A DNA stretch of 64,000 bases, from the NCBI RefSeq assembly GCF_004514475.2, contig NZ_MYFO02000003.1:310001-374000 (forward strand). Direction: 5' to 3'. Every line of letters begins with the position of its first letter. The stretch's first letter is position 1. The notes below the pieces were generated by a model. That model was not told the origin of the DNA and did not search any database. It was given only the letters and a program-made list of their open reading frames with translations. A program made the position numbers and the translations under genes. Source of the stretch: Paenibacillus athensensis (GTDB lineage: Bacteria; Bacillota; Bacilli; Paenibacillales; NBRC-103111). Below, piece by piece: positions 16,936-25,159 of this stretch.

Positions 16936-16963
16936 GGAACATTGATGAAAAAGCTGGTACAAT
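16936..16963 (+). promoter_or_regulatory. Possible biotin operon promoter
   Basis: TACAAT (16958-16963) with GGAACA 16 bases upstream (16936-16941) is the best promoter-like pair before the BirA operator. The -35 is weak. If correct, the operator begins about 7 bases after the expected start of transcription, so repressor binding would block initiation or early elongation. Confidence 0.35.
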
Positions 16964-16977
16964 ATGCTTAGTTTTGA

Positions 16978-17010
16978 TTGTTAACCTTGGCGATTGATTC
17001 TGGTTGACAA
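16978..17010 (+). promoter_or_regulatory. BirA (biotin repressor) operator
   Basis: TTGTTAACC (16978-16986), 15 bases, then GGTTGACAA (17002-17010). The imperfect inverted repeat and spacing fit the operator bound by biotinylated BirA dimers in Firmicutes, and it lies 35 bases before bioD. It implies that the operon is repressed when biotin is plentiful. Confidence 0.85.
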
Positions 17011-17045
17011 TTGCTGTCGAAATGTGCGGAAAAGGAGGAGCTGGC

Positions 17046-17927
17046 ATGAGCGCTGGCGTTGGAGGCATTTTTATTACCGGCACAGATACCGATGTCGGAA
17101 AAACCGTCGTCACCGCGGGGCTGGCCGCGGTGCTGGAGCGCCGTCGCGCCGTTCCCGGCGGCGTCAGGCTGTGGAAGCCGGCACAGTCCGGCTTCCGGGC
17201 CGGCGAGCCGGGCGCGGACAGCTACCGGCTCGTGATGGCCAGCGGCGTGCGGCAGACGGAGGCGTCAACCGCCTCCTATTCGTTCGCAGCGCCGCTGGCG
17301 CCCTGGACTGCCGCTGCCCGTGAGGGGCGGCAGATCGATATGCCCGCGCTCGTCGCCGCAGGGCGGCAGCGGCTGGCCGAAGCCGGCCTGCTGCTGGTCG
17401 AGGGCGCGGGCGGGCTGCTCGTGCCGCTGACCGGCGAGCAGCTGGTGGCCGATCTGGCCGTGGCGCTCGGCCTGCCGCTGCTCATTGTGGCGCGGCCGGG
17501 GCTTGGCACGGTCAATCATACGCTGCTGACCGTGCGGACGGCCCGCAGCCTCGGGCTCGACGTGATCGGCGTCGTGCTGAATGGCTGCCGGGCGGAGCAA
17601 GCGGAGGCCGCTCGCGACAACGCGCAGATGATCGAGCGGTTTGGCGCTGTGCCCGTGCTGGGCGTGCTGCCGTGGCTCGGCGCGGAGCCCTGCGAAGCCG
17701 GCGCTGCTGCGGAGCAGCCTGCCGGCGAACGGGCTGCCGGAGAGCCGGCGGCCGGCGACCGCGCTCCCGAGCAGCAGACCGCTGCAGAGCGCGCTGCCGG
17801 GAATGAGGCAGACGACGGGCAGGCTGTGGAAGCGGAAACGGGCTGGGGCGCGTGGCGCGACAAGCTGGCCCGTGCGGTCGAGGCCAGCGTGCATTGGGAG
17901 CCATTGCTCGCGTACATACGGAAATAG
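17046..17927 (+). CDS. bioD: Dethiobiotin synthetase
   Basis: 293 residues, longer than the usual 220-240. It forms the ureido ring of dethiobiotin from 7,8-diaminopelargonic acid, CO2 and ATP. Seen: the P-loop GIFITGTDTDVGKTVVTAGL, WKPAQSGF, LLVEGAGGLLVPL and ARPGLGTVNHTLLT with GVVLNG. Residues about 217-265 are an Ala/Glu-rich low-complexity insertion (EQPAGERAAGEPAAGDRA) before the last helices (HWEPLLAYI). The ATG 17046 is chosen over upstream in-frame starts because AAAGGAGGA lies just before it. First gene of the BirA-controlled operon. Confidence 0.95.
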   Translation: MSAGVGGIFITGTDTDVGKTVVTAGLAAVLERRRAVPGGVRLWKPAQSGFRAGEPGADSYRLVMASGVRQTEASTASYSFAAPLAPWTAAAREGRQIDMPALVAAGRQRLAEAGLLLVEGAGGLLVPLTGEQLVADLAVALGLPLLIVARPGLGTVNHTLLTVRTARSLGLDVIGVVLNGCRAEQAEAARDNAQMIERFGAVPVLGVLPWLGAEPCEAGAAAEQPAGERAAGEPAAGDRAPEQQTAAERAAGNEADDGQAVEAETGWGAWRDKLARAVEASVHWEPLLAYIRK

Positions 17928-17979
17928 GGGGCTTTTGGAGCCTGAGCATTCGATAATTAGTTGATGGAGGTCGTTTATA

Positions 17980-18978
17980 ATGACATTGATGAATACGCAA
18001 ACCGATTGGAACCGCTTGGCCGACAAGGCGCTGCAGGGCGAGCTGCTGACGATGGAGGAAGGGCTGGCGGTGCTGGAAGCCGACGACGACGAGCTGCTGG
18101 CGGTTATGCAGGCCGCTTTTAAGGTGAGAAAGCATTTTTACGGCAAAAAGGTCAAGCTCAATCTGATTATCAACGCCAAAAGCGGTCTCTGCCCCGAGGA
18201 TTGCGGCTACTGCTCCCAATCGATTGTGTCCAAAGCGCCGATTCAGAAGTATCCGCTGCTGGAAAAGGACGTGCTGGTGGACGGCGCGCGCCGGGCGATG
18301 GAGCTGAAGGTGGGTACGTATTGCATCGTGGCCAGCGGACGCGGCCCGACGAATCGCGAGCTGAATGAAGTTGTGGAAGCGGTCAAGGAAATCAAGGCGA
18401 CGATGCCGATGAAGATTTGTACGTGTCTGGGGATTTTGTCCGAGGAGCAGGCCGGACTGCTGGCTGAAGCGGGCGTGGACCGCTACAATCATAACCTCAA
18501 TACGAGCAAAAGCAATTTCAACAACATTACGACGACGCACACGTACGACGACCGGGTCAATACGGTGGAGAAGGTGAAAGCGTCCGGCATGTCCCCGTGC
18601 TCCGGCGCGATTGTCGGCATGGGCGAGTCGAATGAAGAAATCGTGGAAATCGCTTATGCGCTGCGCCAGCTCGATGCCGATTCGATTCCGGTTAACTTCC
18701 TTAACTCGATCAAGGGCACGCCGCTGGAAAACAACAAGGAGCTCAATCCGCGCAAATGTCTCAAGGTGCTGGCGCTGATGCGTTTGATCAACCCGAGCAA
18801 GGAAATCCGCGTCGCCGGCGGCCGCGAGGTCAACTTGCGTTCGATGCAGGTGTTGGGTCTGTACGCAGCCAATTCCGTGTTTGTCGGCGACTATTTGACG
18901 ACGGAAGGCCAAGAAGCCACCGAGGATCACAAAATGATCGAGGACATGGGCTTCGAGATCGAGATTTGCGCGCTGTAA
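17980..18978 (+). CDS. bioB: Biotin synthase (radical SAM)
   Basis: 332 residues, standard length. It inserts sulfur into dethiobiotin. The radical-SAM cluster motif CPEDCGYCSQS (C-x3-C-x2-C) is at about residues 67-77, and YNHNLNTS and the [2Fe-2S]-associated Arg region (GGREVNLRSMQ) are present. Ribosome site TGGAGGT about 10 bases before the ATG. It follows bioD by 52 bp and precedes bioF by 14 bp. Confidence 0.98.
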   Translation: MTLMNTQTDWNRLADKALQGELLTMEEGLAVLEADDDELLAVMQAAFKVRKHFYGKKVKLNLIINAKSGLCPEDCGYCSQSIVSKAPIQKYPLLEKDVLVDGARRAMELKVGTYCIVASGRGPTNRELNEVVEAVKEIKATMPMKICTCLGILSEEQAGLLAEAGVDRYNHNLNTSKSNFNNITTTHTYDDRVNTVEKVKASGMSPCSGAIVGMGESNEEIVEIAYALRQLDADSIPVNFLNSIKGTPLENNKELNPRKCLKVLALMRLINPSKEIRVAGGREVNLRSMQVLGLYAANSVFVGDYLTTEGQEATEDHKMIEDMGFEIEICAL

Positions 18979-18992
18979 CAGGGCTGTGACCG

Positions 18993-20459
18993 ATGACGGA
19001 GCGAGAATATGGCTTGGAAAAGGAAGCTGGCGTCGCGCAGGACTCTGCTGCCTCTGGGGCGAACGGTGCAGGTCTCCGTCCGCAGGCCGGCGCGGCCGGG
19101 TCGCCCGATGGGAGTGACGGGACGTCTGCTGGGAGCGGCGGGGCATCTGGTGGAGACCGAGCAGAGTCCGCCGAGAGTAGTGCAGCGTCTGCCGGGAGCC
19201 GTGCAACATCAGGGGAGAGCGATACGGTGACTGCCGTGAGCCGTGCAGATGATGTCGTGAACGGAGTAGCTCCCGGCAGGTGGGACTGGATGCGTGCAGA
19301 GCTGGATACGCTGCGCGTCCAATCGCAGTATCGGACGCTGACTGATTCCATACCGCTGGCTCACGGCTGGATTGAGCGTCACGGCAAGCGGATGCTCAAT
19401 CTGGCGTCCAATCACTATTTGGGGCTTCCGCACCTGCTGGATGAGACGCAGCTTGCAGCTGCGCTAGGCAATGCGGCGGGCCAAGTTTCCACGGGATCGA
19501 CGGCTTCGCGTCTGATTGTCGGCAACGATCCGGTTTTTGCCGAATTTGAGCGGGAATTCGCTGCATTCAAGGGTACCGAAGGCTGCTTGCTGTATGGCAG
19601 CGGCTATATGGCCAATGTCGGCGTCATCAGCGCTTTAGTGGGCCGGCGCGGCATTGTGTTCAGCGATCGTCTCAATCATGCCAGCATTGTGGACGGCATC
19701 GTGCTGAGCCGGGCCGAGCATAAGCGCTACCGCCACCGCGATCTTGACCAGCTGGAGCGTCTGCTGTGCGCCGCCGAGCCGGGGGCACGCAAGCTGATCG
19801 TCACCGATTCAGTGTTCAGCATGGACGGCAGTCTGGCGCCGCTCAAGGAGCTGGTGTGGCTCAAGGAGCGCTATGGCGCGCATCTGATGGTGGACGAAGC
19901 GCACAGCGGGGGCGTGTTCGGCGAGCGGGGCGAGGGATTGACCCATGCGCTAGGCTTGACCGGGGCTGTTGACATACAGATGGGCACCTTCAGCAAGGCA
20001 TATGGCTGCTATGGAGCCTATGTCGCCGGAGACCGGACGCTGATCGACTATTTGGTCAACCATTCGCGCAGCCTGATCTACACGACGGCGCTGCCGCCAA
20101 TGGTTGTGCGAGCGGTGCGGCACAACTGGCGGCTCGCTTGCGAGGCCGCCGAAGCTCGCCGCCAGCTGGCGGCGAATGCCGCTGCTTTTCGCGAAGCGCT
20201 GCAGACGCTGGGCTTCGACACAGGCGCCAGCGAATGCCATATTGTGCCGCTGCTCGTCGGCGGCAACGAAGCGACGCTCCGGCTCAGCGAGCGTCTGCAG
20301 GAGCGGGGGATCGCCGCTGTGGCGATCCGCCCGCCGACCGTGCCGGAGGGAACGGCGCGAATCCGGTTTACGCTGACGGCGGCGCATCGGCCGGAGGATT
20401 TGCAGCAGGCAGCAGCGGCGATTGGCGAATCGGGACGCGAGCTGGGCCTGATCAGCTGA
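18993..20459 (+). CDS. bioF: 8-amino-7-oxononanoate synthase with low-complexity N-terminus
   Basis: 488 residues from ATG 18993; the family usually has 380-400. It condenses pimeloyl-ACP with alanine. The core starts near residue 95 (WDWMRAELDTLR) and carries STGSTASRLIVGN, HASIVDG, HLMVDEAHSGGVFG and the PLP-lysine segment MGTFSKAYGCYGAYV. The first ~78 residues are Ser/Gly/Ala-rich with no similarity to BioF. An in-frame GTG at 19227 has AGGGGAGAG 7 bases upstream and would give a normal 410-residue enzyme, so it is probably the true or main start; the first ATG has only a poor ribosome site. Confidence 0.93.
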   Translation: MTEREYGLEKEAGVAQDSAASGANGAGLRPQAGAAGSPDGSDGTSAGSGGASGGDRAESAESSAASAGSRATSGESDTVTAVSRADDVVNGVAPGRWDWMRAELDTLRVQSQYRTLTDSIPLAHGWIERHGKRMLNLASNHYLGLPHLLDETQLAAALGNAAGQVSTGSTASRLIVGNDPVFAEFEREFAAFKGTEGCLLYGSGYMANVGVISALVGRRGIVFSDRLNHASIVDGIVLSRAEHKRYRHRDLDQLERLLCAAEPGARKLIVTDSVFSMDGSLAPLKELVWLKERYGAHLMVDEAHSGGVFGERGEGLTHALGLTGAVDIQMGTFSKAYGCYGAYVAGDRTLIDYLVNHSRSLIYTTALPPMVVRAVRHNWRLACEAAEARRQLAANAAAFREALQTLGFDTGASECHIVPLLVGGNEATLRLSERLQERGIAAVAIRPPTVPEGTARIRFTLTAAHRPEDLQQAAAAIGESGRELGLIS

Positions 20460-20587
20460 GCGGCGGCGCGGAACGGTCGACCAGATCGAGCCGTCGGATG
20501 GTTGATCGGATCGATGGGCCGTATCAAGCCGCTGTGACAATTGACAGGTGCGTTGTGGTCCGTTGTGGCCTGATCAGCTGACCGGCG
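20445..20587 (+). repeat. 21-bp direct repeat pair flanking the bioF-bioH gap
   Basis: GGCCTGATCAGCTGA followed by one variable base and CGGCG occurs at 20445-20465 (over the bioF stop) and again at 20567-20587, 20 of 21 bases identical, 122 bases apart. It probably marks a small duplication; no function seen. Confidence 0.6.
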
Positions 20588-20606
20588 AAGATCGGAGGAG
20601 AAGCAG

Positions 20607-21359
20607 TTGCAAGGTAACAGACGAATAGCTTGGCTGCACGGATGGGGGATGTCTTCCCGAATATGGGAAGACCTCTCTTCTTTATTCCCCGAAGCCGAGC
20701 ATCATTATATCGATTATACGCATTGCACGGAGCCGGAGCATTACCGTGCGGCGGTGCGGCGGCTGCTGGCCAGCGGCGACAGTCGACCGTGGTCGCTGGT
20801 CGGCTGGTCGCTTGGCGGCATTTTGGCGCTGGAAGAGGTTATCTGTGGACAACTTTGCGTAGATTCCGTAGTTCTGATCGGGGCTACGTTGAAATTCACA
20901 GCCGACGATCGCGCCAAGGGCTGGCCCAAGCGAGTGCTTGAGCGGATGATCAAGCAGGTACGTTGCGATCCGCAAGCGGTCGTGGAGTCATTTGCCGCTG
21001 CGATGCTGACGCAGGAGGAGCTGGAGCTGGCGGATCGCCAGCGGCTGCTGGAATATGCCGCCGAAGCGGTTCCCGAAACAGCCGACAGCTTGGCAGCAGG
21101 GCTTGGCCTGCTGCTGGAAAGCGACTTGACCGGACGGTGGGCGGCATGGCGCGCACAAGCCGAAGGCGGACAGGGGGCGGCGAAGCCAAGGCTGCTGTGG
21201 ATTCACGGGCAAGCCGACGCGATTTGCCCTCCAGGCGCTATGCCCGACGATTTGACAGAGCGCGAGCGCAGCGTGCTGGCGGCTGCAGGGCATGCGCCGA
21301 TGGTGACGCAACGGGCCCGGCTGGAGCATGAGTTAAGGGGTTTTTGGCATGGAGATTGA
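20607..21359 (+). CDS. Alpha/beta hydrolase, BioH-like pimeloyl-ACP methyl ester esterase
   Basis: 250 residues. The nucleophile elbow is LVGWSLGGILALEE, the acid is in LLWIHGQADAICPPG and the His in LAAAGHAPMVT; the oxyanion segment IAWLHGWGMSS is at the N-terminus. In this operon it should release pimeloyl-ACP from its methyl ester after the BioC pathway, as BioH does, though it is distant from enterobacterial BioH. The start is TTG 20607 with GGAGGAG 7 bases upstream. It overlaps bioC by 11 bp. Confidence 0.82.
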   Translation: MQGNRRIAWLHGWGMSSRIWEDLSSLFPEAEHHYIDYTHCTEPEHYRAAVRRLLASGDSRPWSLVGWSLGGILALEEVICGQLCVDSVVLIGATLKFTADDRAKGWPKRVLERMIKQVRCDPQAVVESFAAAMLTQEELELADRQRLLEYAAEAVPETADSLAAGLGLLLESDLTGRWAAWRAQAEGGQGAAKPRLLWIHGQADAICPPGAMPDDLTERERSVLAAAGHAPMVTQRARLEHELRGFWHGD

Positions 21360-22203
21360 TAAAGGGCTGGTCCGCAAGCATTTCGACCGTCATGCGTTTG
21401 AATATGACCGCTATGCCAGCGTGCAGGCCCATATGGCCGTCCGGTTGGGACAACTGATCGTCCGTTATGCCGAGCCACCCGGTGTGCGGCGTATTCTGGA
21501 GCTTGGCAGCGGGACGGGAGGCTTAACCGGCGAGCTGCTGCGGGAATATGCGAACGCCGAGCTGACAGCGGTCGATATTTCGGCAGCGATGCTGGCCATG
21601 CTTGGCGAGCGGCTGGGAGCAGCGGCGTCCGGCCGTGTCCGCGCCGTCCACGGCGATGCGGAGGCGGATGGGGTATGGACGCAGCTTGCCTGGGGCTGCG
21701 AAGCCGGGCCGTTTGATCTGATGGCGTCCAGCGCTGCGTTTCAGTGGTTTAACGAGCCGCAAGCGACGCTGGCGCGCTGTCTGGCGCATTTGCGGCCCGG
21801 CGGTGTGCTGGCGTTCGCTACGTTTGGTCCGCAGACGTTTCACGAGCTGACATCGGCTTTCCGCTCGGCGGAGCAGGAGCTGGGACTGGCGCACAGGCCG
21901 CATGGCCAGACGTTTTGCACGGAGGCGCAGTGGCGAAGCTTTTTCCCCTCAAGTCTGACGCTTTGGCAGGAGGAGAAGAGGATCGAACGCTTTGCGAGCG
22001 TCCGCGATTTTTTGCAATCGGTTCAGAAGGTAGGAGCCGGCAACGCTTCCCGCGTTGCTGACGATAGCGGCGGGCGGTTGTCCGGACGGCGGCTGCTTGC
22101 GGCGATGCAGGAGCGTTATGCGGCGGATTTCGGCGATGCGTCGGGGATTCCCGCGACGTATCATATTTGTTACGGCGTGTACTGCAAGCCGCTGCTGCGG
22201 TGA
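21349..22203 (+). CDS. bioC: Malonyl-ACP O-methyltransferase
   Basis: 284 residues. It methylates malonyl-ACP so that fatty acid synthesis can build a pimeloyl chain. The N-terminal VRKHFDRHAFEYDRYASVQ is the BioC signature, followed by the SAM motif ILELGSGTGGLTGELL, LTAVDIS and FDLMASSAAFQWF. It starts in the end of the bioH-like gene with GGGG upstream, indicating coupling. Together with bioF, bioD and bioB this makes a near-complete pathway; the DAPA aminotransferase gene (bioA) is missing from the operon. Confidence 0.94.
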   Translation: MEIDKGLVRKHFDRHAFEYDRYASVQAHMAVRLGQLIVRYAEPPGVRRILELGSGTGGLTGELLREYANAELTAVDISAAMLAMLGERLGAAASGRVRAVHGDAEADGVWTQLAWGCEAGPFDLMASSAAFQWFNEPQATLARCLAHLRPGGVLAFATFGPQTFHELTSAFRSAEQELGLAHRPHGQTFCTEAQWRSFFPSSLTLWQEEKRIERFASVRDFLQSVQKVGAGNASRVADDSGGRLSGRRLLAAMQERYAADFGDASGIPATYHICYGVYCKPLLR

Positions 22204-22221
22204 AGGAAGGCGGGTGAGCGT

Positions 22222-23133
22222 GTGGACGAAGGGAGAGCGGCAGCCGGTAAGCAGACTGTGGCGCAGGCCAGGCTCGTGCTGCCGGTAGCGTCGATGAGCG
22301 AGGCGCTGCGCTTTTATGAAGGCGGGCTTGGCTGGCAACGGGTGTGGCTGGCTGCTGACGAGCAGGCGGCGCTGCTTAGGATGACGGAGGAGCCGGGGGA
22401 CCTCGCGCTGCTGCAGGTTGAACAAGCGTTGCAAGCGGCCGGGCGGGAGGACGCGTCTGGTGCGGCGTCTGCGCAGGCACAAAGGCTGACGGCCGGAGCC
22501 AGCTTCTATATCAGCGTACCGTCGGTTGCGGAGCAAGCGGCGCAGCTGCGCCAGCGGGGCGTTGCGTTGGCTGAGGATGAGGAGCCGTTGTTGTTGCGCA
22601 AGCTGCTGGTGCGGACGCCCGAAGGTTACACGGTTGTGTATTGGGAGGAGCTCCGTCCGTCGGAGGACGAGCTGCTGGAGCTGTATGCGCGCGGAGCAGC
22701 CGAGCTGCAGGAGGCGCTGGACAGCGTGCCGGTCGAGCTGCTGGCCCGGCCGGAGGCGCCGGGGAAATGGAGCATCGCCGGACATGCGCTGCATGTCGTC
22801 GATTTGGAGCTTGTCGCTGTGCACAAGCTCAAATTCGCCTTGGCCGAGCCAGGGCGAACGTATGCCGGCAATGCGTTTGCGCCGGACGTCTGGAGCGCCG
22901 GTCTCGACTACAGCGGCCGCTCGCCGCAAGCCGAGCTGCGCCTGCTTGCGGCGCTGCGCGACCATGTGCTTGGGCTGTGCCGCAGCCTGCCGGGAGCGCT
23001 GCAACGCTCTGTGGTGTCCGGCGGGCGCGTCGAGACGGCAGCCGGTCTGCTCAAGGCGATGGCTGGGCACAGCGCCCATCACCTGCGCGCGATTCGGCGC
23101 ATTCGCGCGGGCTTTGCCGGCAGGCCGGACTGA
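22222..23133 (+). CDS. VOC (glyoxalase-like) and DinB-like fusion protein
   Basis: 303 residues. Residues 1-145 look like a VOC/glyoxalase domain (ARLVLPVASMSEALRFYEGG, then LLVRTPEGYTVVYWEE). Residues 155-300 look like a DinB/YfiT-type four-helix domain (APGKWSIAGHALHVVDLELV and GHSAHHLRAIRRI), whose three His usually bind a metal. Function unknown; DinB-like proteins are often thiol-dependent transferases or hydrolases. GTG start with GGAAGG upstream, 18 bp after bioC and before the operon terminator, so it is probably co-regulated by BirA. Confidence 0.75.
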   Translation: MDEGRAAAGKQTVAQARLVLPVASMSEALRFYEGGLGWQRVWLAADEQAALLRMTEEPGDLALLQVEQALQAAGREDASGAASAQAQRLTAGASFYISVPSVAEQAAQLRQRGVALAEDEEPLLLRKLLVRTPEGYTVVYWEELRPSEDELLELYARGAAELQEALDSVPVELLARPEAPGKWSIAGHALHVVDLELVAVHKLKFALAEPGRTYAGNAFAPDVWSAGLDYSGRSPQAELRLLAALRDHVLGLCRSLPGALQRSVVSGGRVETAAGLLKAMAGHSAHHLRAIRRIRAGFAGRPD

Positions 23134-23157
23134 CGCCTGGATCGTGAGTATAGGCAG

Positions 23158-23204
23158 GACGCTTTCTTTACCGCATGTTGGCGGGTCGAGGAAAGCGTCT
23201 TTTT
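23158..23204 (+). terminator. Terminator of the biotin operon
   Basis: GACGCTTTC (23158-23166) and GAAAGCGTC (23191-23199) form a perfect 9-bp stem followed by TTTTT. Confidence 0.88.
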
Positions 23205-23328
23205 GGCATGGAGAAAAGCCGGGACGCCACGTTGAGTCTGGAGACGGGACCGGCTTTCTTCCAGCCAGACATCTAGCGGCTCAACGCCGGGACGGCGCGC
23301 ACCGCCTGATGCCGCAGCCGGCAGTTTG

Positions 23329-23421
23329 CTAGCGCTGCCTGTTCTTGCGCACGTAAATCGCTGCGCCAATACATACAAAAGCGCCGAGAAAGCTTGCAAT
23401 GATAGGCACGAAAACATTCAT
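23329..23421 (-). CDS. Small single-helix membrane protein (30 aa)
   Basis: ATG at 23421 to TAG at 23329 gives 30 residues: a hydrophobic helix (FVPIIASFLGAFVCIGAAIYV) followed by a basic end (RKNRQR). AGGTGG lies 8 bases upstream. The composition and good ribosome site argue for a real small protein in the inner membrane. It stands opposite the LuxR-type gene; role unknown. Confidence 0.55.
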   Translation of the reverse strand: MNVFVPIIASFLGAFVCIGAAIYVRKNRQR

Positions 23422-23511
23422 TCGCTGCACCACCTGAACTTTTTTTAACAAAATACCATAAAAAAGGCTGGATGTCGATCATAAATAAGGAAATATTTTC
23501 AATATAAAAAT

Positions 23512-23541
23512 ATTGTATAAAATTGGATAAATATATATAAT
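23512..23541 (+). promoter_or_regulatory. Promoter of the LuxR-ykn-like operon
   Basis: TTGTAT (23512-23517), an 18-base AT-rich spacer and a perfect TATAAT (23536-23541), about 48 bases before the ATG chosen for the regulator gene. Confidence 0.65.
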
Positions 23542-23589
23542 GACACAGTAAAAATCCAAAAATATAGCAAAGTGGGTGAATATGGAATC

Positions 23590-24411
23590 ATGGGCATTTT
23601 TTCATCTATGGAGCAAACATGGCTGACGGTCAGGGATGTCACAGACGAGCAGCTGGGCGAGTGGCTGGAGACGATTGGCGGACAGCTCGCCAAAGAGGCT
23701 GCACAGCTGCCGTATCGTCTGCCCGGCCCGGAGCTGGAGGAGCGGCTGGCTGCGCACGCCAAATGGCATGCTGCCGTGCAGGACGAGCTGCGCGCGGCCC
23801 GGCTGCTGCTGCTGACGCCGCATCTGTTCATCGTCGCCGATGCAGAAGGCTGCGCCCTGAGCCTGACCGGTCAGGAGTGCGTCACGCGCGTGCTGGCGCA
23901 AAGCAATATCGCGCCCGGCGTATCCTTTGCCAAGGAGCATGCGGGTATTAACGCGGTATCGCTCGCCGTCGAGACGGGGCAGCTCGCTGCGGTATGCGGG
24001 GAGGAGCACACGCTGCTGATGTTTCACGACTGGATCAGCGTCTGCTTTCCGGTGCGCGCCGGCGGCGAAACGGCCGGTTATGTCGGGCTGTGCGCCGACG
24101 AGCGGGAAAATCCGGAGCGTCTGGTCGCATTTATGCAAAGCTTGTCGGTTAACGTGCAGTACAGGCTCAAAAAGGACGAGCACGCCAAACGCGTCGAGCG
24201 TTACAGTTTCGACCAGTTTCAGCTGACCGAGCGGGAGAAGCAAATCGCCGGCTGCTGGCTGCAAAACTGGAGTACGATGCGGATTGCGCAGCATTTGGGT
24301 ATTTCCGAAGGAACCGTGCGCACGATGCTGAAAAAAATTTACGCCAAATTAAAGGTCAACGACAAGGGACAGTTTATGCGCAAGCTGCTGCTGCGCGTGG
24401 AAGGGCAATAG
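23590..24411 (+). CDS. LuxR-family transcriptional regulator with GAF-like sensor domain
   Basis: 273 residues. Residues about 60-195 resemble a GAF domain of the kind in acetoin/DhaR-type activators (LLLTPHLFIVADAEGCALSL and SVCFPVRAGGETAGYVGLCA). The C-terminus is a LuxR helix-turn-helix: LTEREKQIAGCWLQNWSTMR, IAQHLGISEGTVRTMLKKIY, AKLKVNDKGQ. ATG 23590 is chosen because GGGTGA lies 10 bases upstream; a GTG at 23572 is in frame but has no ribosome site. It is the first gene before the ykn-like exporter genes and is a candidate regulator of the peptide locus; the ligand is unknown. Confidence 0.82.
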   Translation: MGIFSSMEQTWLTVRDVTDEQLGEWLETIGGQLAKEAAQLPYRLPGPELEERLAAHAKWHAAVQDELRAARLLLLTPHLFIVADAEGCALSLTGQECVTRVLAQSNIAPGVSFAKEHAGINAVSLAVETGQLAAVCGEEHTLLMFHDWISVCFPVRAGGETAGYVGLCADERENPERLVAFMQSLSVNVQYRLKKDEHAKRVERYSFDQFQLTEREKQIAGCWLQNWSTMRIAQHLGISEGTVRTMLKKIYAKLKVNDKGQFMRKLLLRVEGQ

Positions 24412-24457
24412 TTCGGGACCGTTACGCTATTTTATTTATTTTCGGGAGGGAACATGT

Positions 24458-25111
24458 ATGAATAGTCTGGTACACGTATTGGTATCTCCGAATGTCACGT
24501 TTAATCGTCTGCGCGAGCGGGGCGGATGGCTGCTGCCGCTGCTGGGTATTATTGTGTTCAGCATGGTCGCGGTGTGGCTGCAAATGCCGCTGACGCTCAG
24601 GACGGCGGAGAAGCTGCTGCAGGACAAGCCGCTTCCGGCCAATATGACGATGGAGCAGATGTTGAATTTGAATATGATCACGGGAACGGTGATGTCGGTG
24701 CTCCTGCCTGTGCTGTTTGTATTTCTGGGGGCGCTGGTGCTGATGATCGTCAATTTGTTCATTCGCGGGAATGCGACGTATATGCAGCTGGCCAAGGTCG
24801 CTTTACTGGCCTACGTGCCGTGGCTGATCTCCGGCTTGATCAGCGGCGTGCTCATCCGCACGATGGATGTAGCCTCTCCGTATGACGTTATGCTGAACGC
24901 TACGGTGCTGCTGCCGGAGAAGCATGGCTTGCTGTTTCAACTGCTCACGCTGGTCGATCCGTTCCGCATCTGGATGCTTGTCCTGGCGATTATCGGCACG
25001 GCGGTAGCGGCGGAGAAATCGAAAAAATCGGTCTGGCCGTGGCTGACGGCAATCTGGCTGCTGGTGTCGTTTTTCTCCGCGTTTTTTGCCGGACAAGCCC
25101 CTGCGGCCTAA
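24458..25111 (+). CDS. Yip1-family membrane protein (YknW-like)
   Basis: 217 residues with five membrane helices; N-terminus MNSLVHVLVSPNVTFNRLRE is typical of bacterial Yip1-domain proteins ('P..TF..L.E'). In Bacillus subtilis a Yip1 protein (YknW) helps assemble the YknXYZ exporter, known for protection against the SDP toxin. Size and the next three genes reproduce the yknWXYZ order. A GGGAGG site precedes the ATG. Confidence 0.82.
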   Translation: MNSLVHVLVSPNVTFNRLRERGGWLLPLLGIIVFSMVAVWLQMPLTLRTAEKLLQDKPLPANMTMEQMLNLNMITGTVMSVLLPVLFVFLGALVLMIVNLFIRGNATYMQLAKVALLAYVPWLISGLISGVLIRTMDVASPYDVMLNATVLLPEKHGLLFQLLTLVDPFRIWMLVLAIIGTAVAAEKSKKSVWPWLTAIWLLVSFFSAFFAGQAPAA

Positions 25112-25159
25112 GCTTGGAGCGCTGCGGGAGCGAATCCGGGAAAGGAGGAAGGCGTCTCA

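Noticed and set aside
23158..23400. Further small plus-strand genes after the biotin operon
   Set aside because: Frames continue from the upstream gene's alternate frame or cross the terminator; no ribosome sites.
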